From: an uncultured Gammaproteobacteria bacterium
Lineage (GTDB): Bacteria; Pseudomonadota; Gammaproteobacteria; HK1
Direction of reading: 5' to 3'
DNA length: 64,000 nt
Assembly (NCBI GenBank): GCA_958295465.1
Contig: OY282353.1
Location: forward strand, 186,001 to 250,000
Position numbers and translations under genes: made by a program
The notes under the pieces: generated by a model
The model's input: only the letters and a program-made list of their open reading frames with translations
Told to the model about the DNA's origin: nothing
Databases searched by the model: none
In this document: positions 1-11,357 of the stretch, in pieces
How the letters are laid out: each line of letters opens with the position of its first letter
How positions within the stretch are numbered: position 1 is the stretch's first letter

Positions 1-101
1 TGATCGGGCGCGTGCACGACGGCGCCCTCACCCTGGATCTGCGCTGCCTCGACGACGAGGCGGGCTTCCTCGCGCAGCTCGACCATCTGGCCGTGCCGTG
101 A
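1..101 (+). CDS. selA: L-seryl-tRNA(Sec) selenium transferase SelA, C-terminal end
   Basis: Only the last 32 codons are present; the gene enters from the left edge. The residues read [16 protein letters not shown] followed by an acidic tail, which matches the C-terminus of the PLP enzyme SelA that converts seryl-tRNA(Sec) to selenocysteinyl-tRNA(Sec) with selenophosphate. Its TGA stop overlaps the GTG start of selB (GTGA), so the two genes are translationally coupled. The identification rests on the short tail plus the selB and selC neighbours. Confidence 0.85.
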   Translation, partial: IGRVHDGALTLDLRCLDDEAGFLAQLDHLAVP

Positions 102-2314
102 TCGTCGCCACCGCGGGCCACGTCGACCACGGCAAGACCGCGCTCGTGCGGGCGCTCACCGGGGTCGACACCGATCGCCTTCCCGAGGAGAAGCAGCGGG
201 GGCTGACCATCGATCTCGGGTTCGCCTACCACCCGCTGGACGGCGGCCACGTGATCGGCTTCGTCGACGTCCCCGGACACGAGCGCTTCGTGCGCAACAT
301 GCTGGCAGGGGTCGGGTCCGTCGATCTCGCACTGGTGGTGGTCGCGGCCGACGACGGGGTGATGCCGCAGACCCGCGAGCACGCCGCCATCCTCGATCTG
401 CTGGGGGTGACCGAGTGCATCGCGGTGGTGAGCAAGGTCGACAAGGTCGATGCGGCCCGCGCCGCCGAAGTGGGTGCGGAGATCGGCACGCTCCTCTCCA
501 CCACCGGCATGAGAGACGCGGAGGTCCACCGGGTCTCCGCCCTGTCCGGCGCCGGCATGGACGGCCTGATCGCCGCACTGCGCGAGCGCGCCCTGGGTCT
601 CGCCGCGCGGGCCGCGAACGGCCGGTTCCGGCTCTGCATCGACCGCGTGTTCACGCTCAAGGGCGCGGGGCTCGTGGTGACGGGAACCGTGCACGCGGGG
701 ATGGCGGGCGCCGGCGAGCGGCTGGTGGTGACCCCGGACGGGTACGAGGCGCGCATCCGCGGCATCCACGCCCAGGACCGGCCGGCCGAGCAAGCGCGCG
801 CCGGCGAGCGCTGCGCGCTCAACCTCTCGGGACGCGGTATCGGGCCGGAGACGATCGCGCGCGGGGACTGGGTCGTGGACCGCGCCCTGCACGCGCCGAG
901 CGACCGCATCGACGTCCGCCTGCGGGTCCTCCCCGCCGAGATGCGGGCGCTCCGGCACTGGACCCCGGTGCACGTCCATCTCGCGGCGTCGCATTCGACG
1001 GCGCGGGTCGCGGTCCTCGGCGCGGGCGGCATCGCCCCCGGCGACGGCGGACGGGTGCAGATCGTGCTCGACCGGCCGCTGCACGCACTCGCCGGCGATC
1101 GGATCGTCATCCGCGACCAGTCCGCGACGCGCACGATGGGCGGCGGCACGGTCATCGACCCGTTCTCCCCGAAACGCGGGCGCGCCCGCCCCGCCCGCCT
1201 CGCCTGGCTGGATGCGATCGAGGGGCTCGGTCCGCGGCAGGCAGGAACGGACGCGAGGACGGCCGAGGGACATGACCCGGAGCAGGCGGTCGAAAGACAC
1301 GACACGGAGAAAGAGCGCGCGTGGGTGGACGAGGAGCACGATCCGGCGCGGGTGGATGCGCAGGCGGTCGAAGGGTGCGATGCGGAGCGGGCGGGTGCGC
1401 GGGCGGACGAGGAGCACGATCCGGCGCGGACAGGGGTACGTGCAATCGGGAGACACGAACCGGAGCAGGCGGTCGCGCGCGTGATCGCGTCCACGGCGAC
1501 CGGTGTGGACACCGGCTGGATACGGCGGGCGTTCGGCGTCACCAACCCCGAAATCGAGCGGATGCTCGACGTCGCCGGCGCGGTTCGGGTCCCCGACGCC
1601 GGAGACGACCGGTGTTTCTCTCCCGCGCATTGGACGGACCTGCAGGACGAGATACTCGCGTTCCTCGAGACCTTCCACCGCGAGCGCCCGCGGCTGCACG
1701 GCGCCAACGCGAACGACGTCCGCCTGGGCCTCGCGCGCCGCGTGAACCGGAGTGTCGTCGAGCAGGCCCTCGCCGCCCTGCTGCACCGGGGCGCCATCGC
1801 CCGGCGCGGAACCACGGTCCGGCTCCCGGAGCACCGGGTCACCCTGGGCGCGAACGACGAGCGCGTCTGGCCGCGCGTCGCGCGCGCCCTCGATCCGGCG
1901 AAAGGCAGCCCCCCGAGCTTGCGCCAGGCGGCCGAGCAACTGAAGATCGACGAGGCGGAGCTCGGTGCATTGCTCAAGCGCGCGACGAACGCGGGCCTGG
2001 TCCTGCCGGTCACCCGCACCCGGTTCGTGCCCCTGGCCGCGGTCAAGGCCCTCGCGGCGCATGCGGAATCGCTCGCGTGCGTCTCGCCGGAAGGACGCTT
2101 CACCGCGGCCGAGTACAAGAGCCACGCGCGCGTCGGACGCAACTTCGCCATCGAGCTGCTGGAGTTCTTCGACCGAAGCGGCTTTACCGAACGCCTCGGC
2201 GACCGGCGCCGCGTGCGCCGGTCCGTCGCCGACACCTTCGGCACGGAGGATGATGCGAACGACCGAGGAAGAGGATCGCACCCCGGTGGGGCGCTCGGAC
2301 TTCAAATCCGGTGA
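98..2314 (+). CDS. selB: Selenocysteine-specific elongation factor SelB
   Basis: SelB is the GTPase that delivers Sec-tRNA(Sec) to UGA codons marked by a SECIS hairpin. The N-terminus shows the G1 motif GHVDHGKT at residues 7-14 and [12 protein letters not shown] (G3). The G4 motif is SKVD rather than NKVD. EF-Tu-like domains 2 and 3 follow, and C-terminal winged helices run from about residue 480. At 738 aa it is roughly 100 aa longer than usual. The excess is a charged, internally repetitive linker (about residues 380-465, bases 1240-1495) with recurring EEHDPAR and PEQAV words between the EF-Tu part and the winged helices. The GTG start overlaps the selA stop. The reading frame runs into the tRNA-Sec gene and stops inside its anticodon arm. 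Confidence 0.95.
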   Translation: MIVATAGHVDHGKTALVRALTGVDTDRLPEEKQRGLTIDLGFAYHPLDGGHVIGFVDVPGHERFVRNMLAGVGSVDLALVVVAADDGVMPQTREHAAILDLLGVTECIAVVSKVDKVDAARAAEVGAEIGTLLSTTGMRDAEVHRVSALSGAGMDGLIAALRERALGLAARAANGRFRLCIDRVFTLKGAGLVVTGTVHAGMAGAGERLVVTPDGYEARIRGIHAQDRPAEQARAGERCALNLSGRGIGPETIARGDWVVDRALHAPSDRIDVRLRVLPAEMRALRHWTPVHVHLAASHSTARVAVLGAGGIAPGDGGRVQIVLDRPLHALAGDRIVIRDQSATRTMGGGTVIDPFSPKRGRARPARLAWLDAIEGLGPRQAGTDARTAEGHDPEQAVERHDTEKERAWVDEEHDPARVDAQAVEGCDAERAGARADEEHDPARTGVRAIGRHEPEQAVARVIASTATGVDTGWIRRAFGVTNPEIERMLDVAGAVRVPDAGDDRCFSPAHWTDLQDEILAFLETFHRERPRLHGANANDVRLGLARRVNRSVVEQALAALLHRGAIARRGTTVRLPEHRVTLGANDERVWPRVARALDPAKGSPPSLRQAAEQLKIDEAELGALLKRATNAGLVLPVTRTRFVPLAAVKALAAHAESLACVSPEGRFTAAEYKSHARVGRNFAIELLEFFDRSGFTERLGDRRRVRRSVADTFGTEDDANDRGRGSHPGGALGLQIR

Positions 2315-2362
2315 GACGCGTACCACGTGTCTGGTGGGTTCGACTCCCACCCTCTTCCGCCA
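2267..2362 (+). tRNA. selC: tRNA-Sec (anticodon TCA)
   Basis: The 96-nt gene has an 8-bp acceptor stem (GGAAGAGG/CCTCTTCC), a 5-bp T stem around TTCGACT, and an anticodon loop CTTCAAA with anticodon TCA at 2302-2304. It has a long variable arm (AGACGCG/CGTGTCT stem), the discriminator G and an encoded CCA. The 8+5 acceptor/T architecture and the UGA-reading anticodon are diagnostic of bacterial selenocysteine tRNA. Its first 48 nt overlap the end of the selB reading frame on the same strand. Confidence 0.97.
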
Positions 2363-2445
2363 ACCGCGAACCATTCACCCCGTGCCCGCGGGACGCGCGG
2401 CCGGAGTGAAGCGGCGCGCGGCGCCCGCCGGCCGTTTCGCACCCC

Positions 2446-2916
2446 TCAGCGCCCCGCCGCCCCGCGGTTGCGAAACGCGATGACCGTTTCGAGCGCGCGC
2501 CGTCCGAGCGCTCCGGCGACGATCGCCAGCCCCGGACCGGCGGTGGAAACCAGCACCCCGCGGGACGCCATCATCGTCGATACGGCGAACAGCGCCGCCA
2601 ATGCGACCAGCGACGATGCCACCGCCCAGCCCGGCCGGCGGGACTCCCACCACACCAGCGCGCCGATGACCACCAGACTCATCGCCACCACGCGCGAGAG
2701 CGGGCGCAGCCCCGGCCTCCCCGAGTCCGTCCCGGTATCGACGCCCGCCACCACAACGCCGCCGGCGACGAAGGGCGGATCGTCGAGTGCGAGAAGTTGA
2801 AGATCGAGCACCGCATCCGCCACCCGCGCTCCCCACGGCGAGAGATCGAACCAGATGCCGGCGACGACCAGGAAGACGAAACCGATCCTCCTGGCATGCA
2901 CACGATTGAGCGCCAC
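2446..2916 (-). CDS. Small membrane protein, possibly CHASE2-like remnant
   Basis: I do not firmly recognise this 156-aa protein. A GTG start at 2916 is chosen because GGAGAG lies about 8 nt upstream. The N-terminal hydrophobic stretch (RIGFVFLVVAGIWF) is followed by a short extracytoplasmic-like segment (DLQLLALDDPPF) and then two or three strongly hydrophobic helices. The order of one TM, a short loop and clustered TMs recalls the ends of CHASE2 sensor domains, but the sensor core is absent. It could be a decayed CHASE2 protein or an unrelated small membrane protein. Confidence 0.5.
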   Translation of the reverse strand: MALNRVHARRIGFVFLVVAGIWFDLSPWGARVADAVLDLQLLALDDPPFVAGGVVVAGVDTGTDSGRPGLRPLSRVVAMSLVVIGALVWWESRRPGWAVASSLVALAALFAVSTMMASRGVLVSTAGPGLAIVAGALGRRALETVIAFRNRGAAGR

Positions 2917-3338
2917 TCGACGTCTCTCCGCATCGATCGGACAGCTATTCAAGCACAGGATGCGGGTCGCGCGAGGCTGTAGCCTCGATACCGCACGATG
3001 ATCGGCTACTGCGGCGAGACGTCGACCATGCAGCCGCGGTCGATGGAGACGGCGAGCCGCTCGCGCGACACCGAGCCGGGGCCGGCCGTATGGCGCAACG
3101 AGCGCGCCGGCCCGCTTCGTGCGGCGCTCGGCGCCGGGCCGCCGCCGGAGAAGCGGGACGACGCTCCGCCACGGGTCCACGCATCGCCGGAGATCGCGCC
3201 GGAATGCACGGCGGGCCGTCGCATGGGACACTGTGCGCCGCCCGCGCGGGGCGTGCTCGAAGATGCGTCGCTCCCGAGCAGCGCTCGCCGGGCGCTCCAT
3301 CGGACCGGCAGACCGCGCGGGGTACCGCGGAGACCGAC

Positions 3339-3848
3339 ATGATCCGGACGTTCCGGCGGTTGTTCGAATCCACCCTCGCCACCGCGGCCCGCGCCACCGA
3401 GGCCGAGGAGCGCGAGCACGGCTACCACGTCGCGACCGCGGCGTTGCTGGTCGAGATGATGCGGGCCGATCGTGCGGTCGAGCCCGGAGAGCGCGAAGCG
3501 GTCCTCCGGGCGCTGGCCACGGCGTTCGACGACCTCGCGCCGGACGAGACGCAGGAGCTGCTCGCGCGCGCCGAGGAGCGGGCCGACGACGCCACCTCCC
3601 TGTACGAGTTCACGCAGGTCGTCAACCGGCAGTTCGACCCCGAGCAGAAGGCGCACGTCGTGGAGCTGCTGTGGCGGGTCGCCTGGGCCGACGGCGCCCT
3701 CGACAAGTACGAGGAGCACCTGGTGCGCCGGATCGCGGACCTCATCCACGTGCCTCATTCGGTGTTCATCAGGATGAAGCACCGGGCCGAGGACGGCGCC
3801 CCCCGTCCGGTGCAACCCCGGACCCCGGAGGACGGCGCTTCGGGATGA
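3339..3848 (+). CDS. TerB-family protein (tellurite-resistance-like helical domain)
   Basis: This 169-aa acidic, all-helical protein shows the repeated TerB pattern: LLVEMMRADRAVEPGEREAV near residue 35 and LLWRVAWADGALDKYEEHLV near residue 110. Each D/E-rich turn resembles a metal-binding TerB repeat (COG4103). The family is linked to stress and tellurite resistance, but its biochemical role is unknown. The ATG start is chosen because the upstream open frame is proline/arginine-rich and unlike the family. It stands alone, facing the DUF3047 gene. Confidence 0.8.
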   Translation: MIRTFRRLFESTLATAARATEAEEREHGYHVATAALLVEMMRADRAVEPGEREAVLRALATAFDDLAPDETQELLARAEERADDATSLYEFTQVVNRQFDPEQKAHVVELLWRVAWADGALDKYEEHLVRRIADLIHVPHSVFIRMKHRAEDGAPRPVQPRTPEDGASG

Positions 3849-3971
3849 GGCGCCGGGAACGGGAGGGAACCCTTCCTCCGACTCCCGCCGGATCCCGGAA
3901 ACCGGTCCCCCGGAATCACGAGCCGGGGCTCGAAGCGGAACCGGACCGAGCCGGCGAGCGGAAGCCGGCGC

Positions 3972-4616
3972 TCACTCGCTGGTGAAGGTGATGTCCGCGT
4001 AGTACGCGGAGGCGGCAGCGCCGGTGTTGTCGGTGTCGGTCATGATCGCGACCGCGTCGATGGAGCGGACGTCTTCTCCGAACAACGCCAGGAAGTCGGC
4101 GCGCACGTCGCGCCGCTCGCCGACCCACTGCCCCGCCTGCCGGTCGCCCGAGCGCACCGCGACGTGGCGCGCGGAGTCGGTGTAGGCATTCGGCCACGTC
4201 TCGCCCTCGGCCCGGCTGCTCGCCCAGACGTAGTTCACGGCGCGGGTCCGCCAGACGAACACCGGATGCGAGCGGATGACGTAGACACGCGCGCTGTAGT
4301 CGTCGCCCGCGCGGGTCCGCTCGTCGATGTCCCCCAGCGTCGCGTCCACCCGCCACGTCCAGTTGAGGATGGGGGTCTTCTCGAGATCGACCCGGAGCCG
4401 GCGGTACAGGCCGGAGGCGGTTCCGCGGCTCGTCGCGCGGACCACGGTCCGGCCGTCCCGCCGGATCGTCTCGTACAGCGTCTTCCCGCTGAAGATCTTC
4501 TCTTCCCAACCGGCGAGGTCGCCGTCGCGCAGCACCTCGACGCTCTCGGCCCCGGCGCTGCCCGAGCCGAGCGCGAACAGCAGCAGGCCCGCGCCGAGCC
4601 GGCGGCCCGCGGTCAT
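3972..4616 (-). CDS. DUF3047 family secreted protein
   Basis: The 214-aa protein starts with a signal peptide (MTAGRRLGAGLLLFALGSG, cleavage near AGA-ES). A DUF3047-like body follows, with VVRATSRGTASGLYRRL, PILNWTWRVD, RVYVIRSHPVFVW and a C-terminal DTDNTG...AYYADITF beta segment. It is probably periplasmic or surface-exposed, with a beta-sandwich resembling carbohydrate-binding folds; its role is unknown. The ATG at 4616 is chosen because the signal peptide begins there, and the open frame upstream is not protein-like. Confidence 0.8.
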   Translation of the reverse strand: MTAGRRLGAGLLLFALGSGSAGAESVEVLRDGDLAGWEEKIFSGKTLYETIRRDGRTVVRATSRGTASGLYRRLRVDLEKTPILNWTWRVDATLGDIDERTRAGDDYSARVYVIRSHPVFVWRTRAVNYVWASSRAEGETWPNAYTDSARHVAVRSGDRQAGQWVGERRDVRADFLALFGEDVRSIDAVAIMTDTDNTGAAASAYYADITFTSE

Positions 4617-4783
4617 GGCCCGGATGCGTCCATCCCATCCTGCCCGCCTGCCTCGATCAAGCATGTCCTGAAAGCATCTCGACGATTGACGTCCATGACC
4701 GCGTCGCGGGGTCTGGCGTCGGTGTTCATTCTTCCGACTCCCGGTGGTTCTGGGGAATTCTTCTTCGATGGATCCGTTGTTGC

Positions 4784-5069
4784 TCATCTGCTCGACAGCC
4801 CCAGGCGTTCGCGGAGATCGTCCAGGTCAATCGCTTCACCTTCGCCGACGGCAGCACGCCGGCCGGCTTCGAGAAGGCGCCGCGCGTTCTTCGGTGAGTG
4901 CATGAGATAAGCCGTTTCGAGCCAGCCGGCCAACTCCTCGGCCGCGATCAACGCGACCGGCTCCTTGCCGCGCCGCCGGATCAGTACCGGCTCGCGGGTT
5001 TCCGTGACCTGGTCCATGAGCGCCGCCAAACGCCCCCCGCGCTTGCGTATAGCTGGTTTCGTGGATCAT
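4784..5069 (-). pseudogene. Phd/YefM antitoxin, frameshifted at a G run
   Basis: The start ATG at 5069 has GGAG about 10 nt upstream and encodes MIHETSYTQARG. The family continuation AALMDQVTETREPVLIRRRG...EPVALIA then lies in another frame. Six Gs at about 5032-5037 break the frame; five would restore a normal antitoxin reading QARGRLAALMDQV. The C-terminal YLMHSPKNARRLLEA is typical of YefM partners of RelE/YoeB toxins. No toxin is recognisable between its stop and the DUF3047 gene. A real mutation and a homopolymer sequencing error are equally possible. Confidence 0.75.
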
Positions 5070-5257
5070 CTTCCAATCTCCGGTACGTACAGGAAAACGG
5101 TACGATTCGTATGGCGATGGATCAACCCGAACCCACCAATCCGCTGGGAGTTCCTGCCAAATCCGGAGACATGCCGTGGAATCGTCGCGATTCACGGTGG
5201 GAACGACAGCACCATCCATGAGCACCGATCACCGCCCGCCCGGGTCGGGGTCGCCCG

Positions 5258-6814
5258 TCACGAAGCCCGCCGAGCCCGGACGAGGCCCGCGGCGAGCCAT
5301 AGCGCGAGGGCGATGACGATCGGGGCATCCCCGATCCGCACGTAGGGCGTCTCGCCGCGCATCGGGACGACCTCGAACGCGCCGGTCGCGATCTCGAACT
5401 GCGGGAGGCGGGCGCGGATCTCCCCCCGCGGCGAGACCACCGCGCTCAGCCCCGTGTTGGTGGCCCGGACCAGCCACCGTCCCGTCTCCGCGGCCCGGAC
5501 CCGGGCGATCTCCAGATGCTGGTGCGGCCCGATCGAGTCGCCGAACCACGCATCGTTGCTCACCGTCACCAGCAGCGCGGCCTCCGGCAGGTCGAGGCGC
5601 ACCACCGCGCCGAACGCGATCTCATAGCAGATCGACACCCCGAGCGGATGCGGACCGAGCCGGATCGGCGCCTGCTCGCGAGGTCCGGGGCTGAAGTCGG
5701 CCAACCGGATCCCCAGCGCCTCCAGCCCCGGCCGGAGCACGGGCCCGAACGGCAGGTACTCTCCGAACGGGACGAGGCGACGCTTGTAGTAGACCCCCGG
5801 TTCCGGCCCGAGCATCACCACGCCGTTCAGGTAGGGGCCGCCGGGAGCGTCCCGGATCGGCACCCCGGTGAGGACCGCGCTGCCGCGCTCGACCGCCTCG
5901 GCGCGTATGCCGCGCGTGAATTCCTCCAGGGTGTCGAGGAATCCGGGCGTCGCCGACTCCGGCCACACCACGAGGTCGGCGTCGAAGTGCTCGCGGGTGA
6001 GCGCGGCGTACCGCTCCAGGGTCGGGTCCCGCATCTCCGGACGCCATTTCCGATCCTGGGCGACGTTGCCCTGGACGATCGCCACCGTCACCGGCCTGCC
6101 CGCCGGCCGCACCCAGTCCATGCGCGCGAGCACCGCTCCCGCCCCCCAGAGCACCGCCACGGCGCCGAGCACCCCCAATGCGCGCCGGTCGCGGCGAACC
6201 AGCACCCAGGCGAGGCCGCCGGCCACGAGCGCGGCCAGCGCACCGGTACCGTGCGCCCCGATCACCGGCAGCCATCCCGACGCGGGACCGTCGATCTGCG
6301 CGTATCCGACCTGCAGCCACGGAAGCCCGGTGAACGCCCATCCCCGCAGCCACTCCCACAGCGTCCACGCCGCGGGATACACCGCCAGCAGCCGCGACGC
6401 ATCCCCTCCCCGCTTTCGCGGGGATCCACGGGGATCGGCCGGCGCGATGCGGACGACGATCCAGCCGAGAACGGCGGGATAGAGCGCAAGACAGCCGACG
6501 AAGCCCACCGTCAGCACGAGCGCCAGTGCGCCGGGGACCTCGCTGAACCCGAAGCTCTCGTAAATCCAGGACAAGCCGGCGCCGAAGGCCCCGATCCCGA
6601 ACAGCCAGCCGCGCAGACCGGCGCGCCGCGGCGTCCGGCACCCTCGCCACGCGAGAAACAACGTGGCGAGGGACGCGAACGCGACCGGGAACAGCCCGAA
6701 CGGAGCGAACGCCAGCGGCAGCGCGGCGCCGGCTGCCACGCAGGCGGCGTCGACGGCGACCCCGCGCGCCCGGCGCCGCCCGGACGGCGCCGGGCGCGGC
6801 GATTCAACCTGCAT
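5258..6814 (-). CDS. lnt: Apolipoprotein N-acyltransferase
   Basis: Lnt adds the third acyl chain to lipoproteins at the outer face of the inner membrane. The 518-aa protein has about six N-terminal TM helices and then a carbon-nitrogen hydrolase domain. The catalytic triad is visible in VVWPESATPG (Glu), YYKRRLVPFGEYLPFG (Lys) and GVSICYEIAFG (Cys). A final TM helix (ALALWLAAGLV) follows. Length is normal. In many gammaproteobacteria lnt follows corC directly; here they are separated by 445 bp carrying palindromic repeats, so co-transcription is uncertain. Confidence 0.95.
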   Translation of the reverse strand: MQVESPRPAPSGRRRARGVAVDAACVAAGAALPLAFAPFGLFPVAFASLATLFLAWRGCRTPRRAGLRGWLFGIGAFGAGLSWIYESFGFSEVPGALALVLTVGFVGCLALYPAVLGWIVVRIAPADPRGSPRKRGGDASRLLAVYPAAWTLWEWLRGWAFTGLPWLQVGYAQIDGPASGWLPVIGAHGTGALAALVAGGLAWVLVRRDRRALGVLGAVAVLWGAGAVLARMDWVRPAGRPVTVAIVQGNVAQDRKWRPEMRDPTLERYAALTREHFDADLVVWPESATPGFLDTLEEFTRGIRAEAVERGSAVLTGVPIRDAPGGPYLNGVVMLGPEPGVYYKRRLVPFGEYLPFGPVLRPGLEALGIRLADFSPGPREQAPIRLGPHPLGVSICYEIAFGAVVRLDLPEAALLVTVSNDAWFGDSIGPHQHLEIARVRAAETGRWLVRATNTGLSAVVSPRGEIRARLPQFEIATGAFEVVPMRGETPYVRIGDAPIVIALALWLAAGLVRARRAS

Positions 6815-6872
6815 GGCTCACCGGTTCACGGGCGCGGCAACGGCAGGACCGCTCACGAGCCGGCACCGGAGC

Positions 6873-7040
6873 CCGTGGATTCCCGCTTGCGCGGAGCCTG
6901 CCCCCGCGAAGGCGGGGGAATGACGGCTTGCGCGGGAATGGCGGAACATGCCCGGGCGCCACTCCCCGTCGTTCCCGCGGATGCGGGAATCCGCTCCGCG
7001 ACGACCGTCGTTCCCGCGCAAGCGGGAATCCGCGTCGGTC
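6873..7040. repeat. Cluster of REP-like palindromes (ATTCCCGC...GCGGGAAT)
   Basis: Within the 445-bp lnt/corC spacer there are three copies of a short inverted motif of the type GTTCCCGCgnnnGCGGGAATCC. They lie at about 6875-6930 (degenerate), 6970-6995 and 7010-7035. The same family appears at about 46790-46810 inside a decayed methylase gene. Such elements are typical extragenic palindromes that can stabilise mRNA or bind gyrase/IHF. I see no gene in the spacer. Confidence 0.8.
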
Positions 7041-7259
7041 GATGGTCGTGGTCGCGCCATGATGTCCCGGTGGAGAGACGAATACGGAACTCGACGGTTC
7101 GAATCCCCGGCGGCAAGGGCCGTTCGCAGCCGGACGGCCGGAACGAATGGCGAATCCGCGGGAACCGTCCCCGTCTCCCGGTCCGTGCTCGCCGATCGCC
7201 GGCGCCATCGCCGCACCCTCGCCCGGGGCCCCGGCCGGGTCCCGGGGTGACGCTCCGGC

Positions 7260-8134
<875 letters not shown>

Positions 8135-8138
<4 letters not shown>

Positions 8139-8599
8139 GGCCGGGCGCCGGCCGCGTATGGATCGGGGTATCCGAGCCGGGCGAGGATCTCGCGCTCGAT
8201 CGTCTCCATCTCCCGCGCCGATCCGGGGTCGTGGTGGTCGTGGCCGAGCAGGTGCAGGGTGCCGTGGATCACCAGATGCGCCCAATGGGCATCGAGCTGC
8301 CTGGACCGCTCCCGTGCCTCGCGAGCCGCCACCGGCGCACACACCACCACGTCCCCGAGGATCCGCAGCGAGGGCAGCTCCGGCGCATCGAAAGCGAAGG
8401 CGAGGACGTTGGTGGCGCCGGCCCGACGGCGGTAGCGCGCGTTCAGCGCCGCGCCTTCCGCCTCGTCCACCACCCGCACCGTCATCCGCGCGTCCTCCGA
8501 GCGCCCGGCGAGGGCGGCCTCGGCCCACTGCACGAGCTTTGCCGAAGGCGGCGCCCCGGGAGCCGCGCACGCGCGCTGCACCTCGACCCCGGCGCTCAT
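8135..8599 (-). CDS. ybeY: Endoribonuclease YbeY (rRNA maturation factor)
   Basis: YbeY is a zinc-dependent endoribonuclease for 16S rRNA 3'-end maturation and ribosome quality control. The 154-aa protein carries the metal motif [13 protein letters not shown] (three His, H-x3-H-x5-H pattern) and the family [11 protein letters not shown] segment. Length is standard. Its ATG at 8599 overlaps the ybeZ stop (ATGA) and its stop overlaps the corC start, so the three genes are translated as a chain. Confidence 0.95.
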
Positions 8600-9570
8600 C
8601 CGTTCTCGTTCTCGCCGCCGGCCGCCTCGTAGGCGTCGAGGATCCGCGACACCATCGGATGGCGCACCACGTCCCTGGAATCGAACCAGGTCCAGGTGGT
8701 TCCCTTGACCGAGCGCAGCACCTCGGCGGCATGGCGCAGCCCCGAACGCTGGCCGTCCGGCAGGTCGATCTGGGTGACGTCGCCGGTCACCACCGCGGTG
8801 GAGCCGAAGCCGATCCGGGTGAGGAACATCTTCATCTGCGCCACCGACGTGTTCTGCGCCTCGTCGAGGATGATGAACGACTCGTTCAGGGTGCGGCCCC
8901 GCATGTACGCGAGCGGGGCCACCTCGATGACGTTGCGTTCCATCAGCTTCGCCGTGCGCTCGTAGCCGAGCATCTCGTGAAGCGCGTCGAGCAGGGGGCG
9001 GAGGTAGGGATCGACCTTCTGCTGGAGATCGCCGGGAAGGAATCCGAGCCTCTCGCCGGCCTCGACAGCGGGGCGCACCAGCACGATACGGGTGACCCGG
9101 TCGGCTTCGAGGGCCTCCACCGCGCACGCCACCGCCAAGTACGTCTTGCCGGTGCCGGCCGGCCCGATGCCGAAGTTGACGTCGTGAGCCCGGACCGCGC
9201 GCAGATATCTGGTCTGGTTGCGTCCGCGACCCCGCACCACGCCGCGCCGGACCTTCACCGACTCGCCGCCGCCGGGATCCCGGCCGAGACACTTTTCGAT
9301 CTCCGACTCCTGCAGGAACAGATGGACCCGCTCGGCGGTGAGCGACTCCTCGCCGGTCGAGGCGTACAGCTTGCGGATGATCTCGCTGGCCGCCTTGACC
9401 GGAGCCGACTCCCCGAGCACCTGGAATACGTTGCCCCGCGTGGTGATCTCCACCCCGAGCCGGTGCTCGAGCTGGCGCAGGTGCTGATCGAGCGGACCGC
9501 ACAGGCTCGCGAGTCGCTCGTTGTCCGCGGGCTCGAGGTGGATGTCGGTTTCGGCGCGCGCTGGCGGCAC
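8596..9570 (-). CDS. ybeZ: PhoH-like ATPase YbeZ
   Basis: This 324-aa PhoH-family ATPase is the usual partner of YbeY. Landmarks are [15 protein letters not shown] at the N-terminus, Walker [30 protein letters not shown], Walker [12 protein letters not shown] and [13 protein letters not shown] start at 9570 is preferred because it gives [17 protein letters not shown], aligning with the usual N-terminus. An ATG at 9684 in the same frame would overlap miaB by 47 nt. Gene order and overlaps match the conserved miaB-ybeZ-ybeY-corC operon. Confidence 0.93.
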   Translation of the reverse strand: MPPARAETDIHLEPADNERLASLCGPLDQHLRQLEHRLGVEITTRGNVFQVLGESAPVKAASEIIRKLYASTGEESLTAERVHLFLQESEIEKCLGRDPGGGESVKVRRGVVRGRGRNQTRYLRAVRAHDVNFGIGPAGTGKTYLAVACAVEALEADRVTRIVLVRPAVEAGERLGFLPGDLQQKVDPYLRPLLDALHEMLGYERTAKLMERNVIEVAPLAYMRGRTLNESFIILDEAQNTSVAQMKMFLTRIGFGSTAVVTGDVTQIDLPDGQRSGLRHAAEVLRSVKGTTWTWFDSRDVVRHPMVSRILDAYEAAGGENENG

Positions 9571-9637
9571 GATCAGCGGGTGGCCTCGGTTCGGGTACGG
9601 GGGAGCGTATGGGCGGGCAAGGCGGTGGCGACGGGGA

Positions 9638-11185
9638 TCAGGGGGCAGCGGTCGGACCGCTGGGGGACATCGCCGATCCTTCACGGGATGCGGCCGGACC
9701 GCCGGAGGGCGTCACCAATCCGTCGTGGGACCCCCCCGAACCATCGGAGGGGGTCACCGATCCGGCGCGGGACGCGGCCGGGCCGCCGGAGGGCGTGATC
9801 GCCCCCACGCGGTGGAGCGAGGCCGAACCGCCGGGGTGCACCGCCGGACCGCTCCGGTGCACGAGCCTGCCCCGCAATGAGTTCGGGAGCGCCTCGACGA
9901 TCACGACGTCGGCGAACGTGCCCGCGAGTTCGGACGGACCGGGGAAGTTCACCACCCGGTTGTTCTCGGTGCGCCCGCGCAGCTCGTCCGGATCCTTCTT
10001 CGACGGCCCTTCCACCAGCACCCGGACGGTCGCGCCGACCATGGCTCGCGATACCTCGTGCGCGAGCGCCGTGATGCGCGCCTGGAGCCGGGCGAGCCGC
10101 TTGCGCTTCACGTCGAGAGGCACGGGGTCGGGAAGCTCCGCCGCCGGCGTGCCCGGGCGGGCGCTGTAGATGAAGGAGAACGAGGCGTCGAAGCCGACCT
10201 CGTCGATGAGATCCATGGTGGCGTCGAAATCGGCGTCGGTCTCCCCGGGGAAGCCCACGATGAAGTCCGAGGACAGGCTCAGATCGGGGCGCGCGGCACG
10301 CAGCCGCCGAACCTTCCCGACGTAGTCTGCGGCCGTGTAGTTGCGCTTCATCAGCCCGAGGATCCGATCGCTGCCGCTCTGCACCGGGAGGTGGAGGTGG
10401 CCGGCCAGCTCCGGGACCGTCCCGTGGGCGTCGATGAGGCTGGCGGTGAGCTCGGCCGGATGCGAGGTCGTGTACCGGATCCTGTCGATCCCCTCCACGG
10501 CCGCGGCGTAGGCGATGAGCAGGGCGAGATCGCATTCGCCACCGTCGTGCATCGCCCCGCGGTAGGCATTCACGTTCTGGCCGAGGAAGGTGATCTCGCG
10601 CACCCCCTGCCCGGCCAGTGCGACGACTTCGGTAATGACGTCGTCGAACGGCCGGCTGAACTCCTCGCCCCGGGTATAGGGGACGACGCAGAACGAGCAG
10701 TACTTGCTGCACCCCTCCATCACCGACACGAACGCGGTGGGTCCGTCGGCGCGCGGATCGGGCAGCCGGTCGAACTTCTCGATCTCGGGGAACGAGACGT
10801 CCACCGCGGGGCGGCGCGGGCCGGCTGTCCCGCCCGGACCGATCATCTCCGGCAGGCGGTGCAGGGTCTGGGGACCGTACACCACGTCCACATAGGGGGC
10901 ACGCTCCCGGATCGCGGCGCCCTCCTGGCTCGCCACGCAGCCGCCGACACCGATCACGAGATCGGGACGCCCCTGCTTCCAGACGCGCCAGCGGCCGATC
11001 TCGGAGAAGACCTTCTCCTGCGCCTTCTCCCGTACCGAGCAGGTGTTGACGAGCAGGACGTCCGCTTCCTCGGCCCGATCGGTGCGTTCGAGACCATGCG
11101 ACGCCGCGAGCAGATCCGCGGTGCGCGCGGAGTCGTACTCGTTCATCTGGCAGCCGAACGTCCTGATGTAGAGCTTGCGCGCCAT
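9638..11185 (-). CDS. miaB: tRNA-2-methylthio-N6-isopentenyladenosine synthase MiaB
   Basis: MiaB is a radical SAM methylthiotransferase acting on tRNA position A37. The N-terminal UPF0004 cysteines are in [18 protein letters not shown] and GGCVASQ. The radical SAM cluster motif is CSKYCSFC, followed by a TRAM domain ([23 protein letters not shown]). The first 440 residues are canonical. The remaining roughly 70 residues are a tandem 14-aa repeat extension that ordinary MiaB lacks. It heads the ybeZ-ybeY-corC operon. Confidence 0.95.
   Translation of the reverse strand: MARKLYIRTFGCQMNEYDSARTADLLAASHGLERTDRAEEADVLLVNTCSVREKAQEKVFSEIGRWRVWKQGRPDLVIGVGGCVASQEGAAIRERAPYVDVVYGPQTLHRLPEMIGPGGTAGPRRPAVDVSFPEIEKFDRLPDPRADGPTAFVSVMEGCSKYCSFCVVPYTRGEEFSRPFDDVITEVVALAGQGVREITFLGQNVNAYRGAMHDGGECDLALLIAYAAAVEGIDRIRYTTSHPAELTASLIDAHGTVPELAGHLHLPVQSGSDRILGLMKRNYTAADYVGKVRRLRAARPDLSLSSDFIVGFPGETDADFDATMDLIDEVGFDASFSFIYSARPGTPAAELPDPVPLDVKRKRLARLQARITALAHEVSRAMVGATVRVLVEGPSKKDPDELRGRTENNRVVNFPGPSELAGTFADVVIVEALPNSLRGRLVHRSGPAVHPGGSASLHRVGAITPSGGPAASRAGSVTPSDGSGGSHDGLVTPSGGPAASREGSAMSPSGPTAAP
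9675..9842. repeat. 42-bp tandem repeat in the 3' end of miaB
   Basis: Four 42-bp units start at 9675, 9717, 9759 and 9801, with degenerate flanks. Each encodes 14 residues in the miaB frame, such as [14 protein letters not shown] and [14 protein letters not shown]. The length is a multiple of three, so the reading frame survives, and the repeats extend the C-terminus beyond the TRAM domain. Confidence 0.9.
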
Positions 11186-11357
11186 CCTCGGGCGTCGTCA
11201 TGGAAGGGTCCGAAACATACAGCAATCCTCACGGGCAAGTCGATCTCGCGGGTGACAGGGACGGGAGCACCCGCCAGACCTGAAAACCCCGTCCCTGCAT
11301 GTCCGTCCAAGGTGTACGGATCCCGTTCGCAAACCCGGAAGGGGAGCGCATCTCCGC

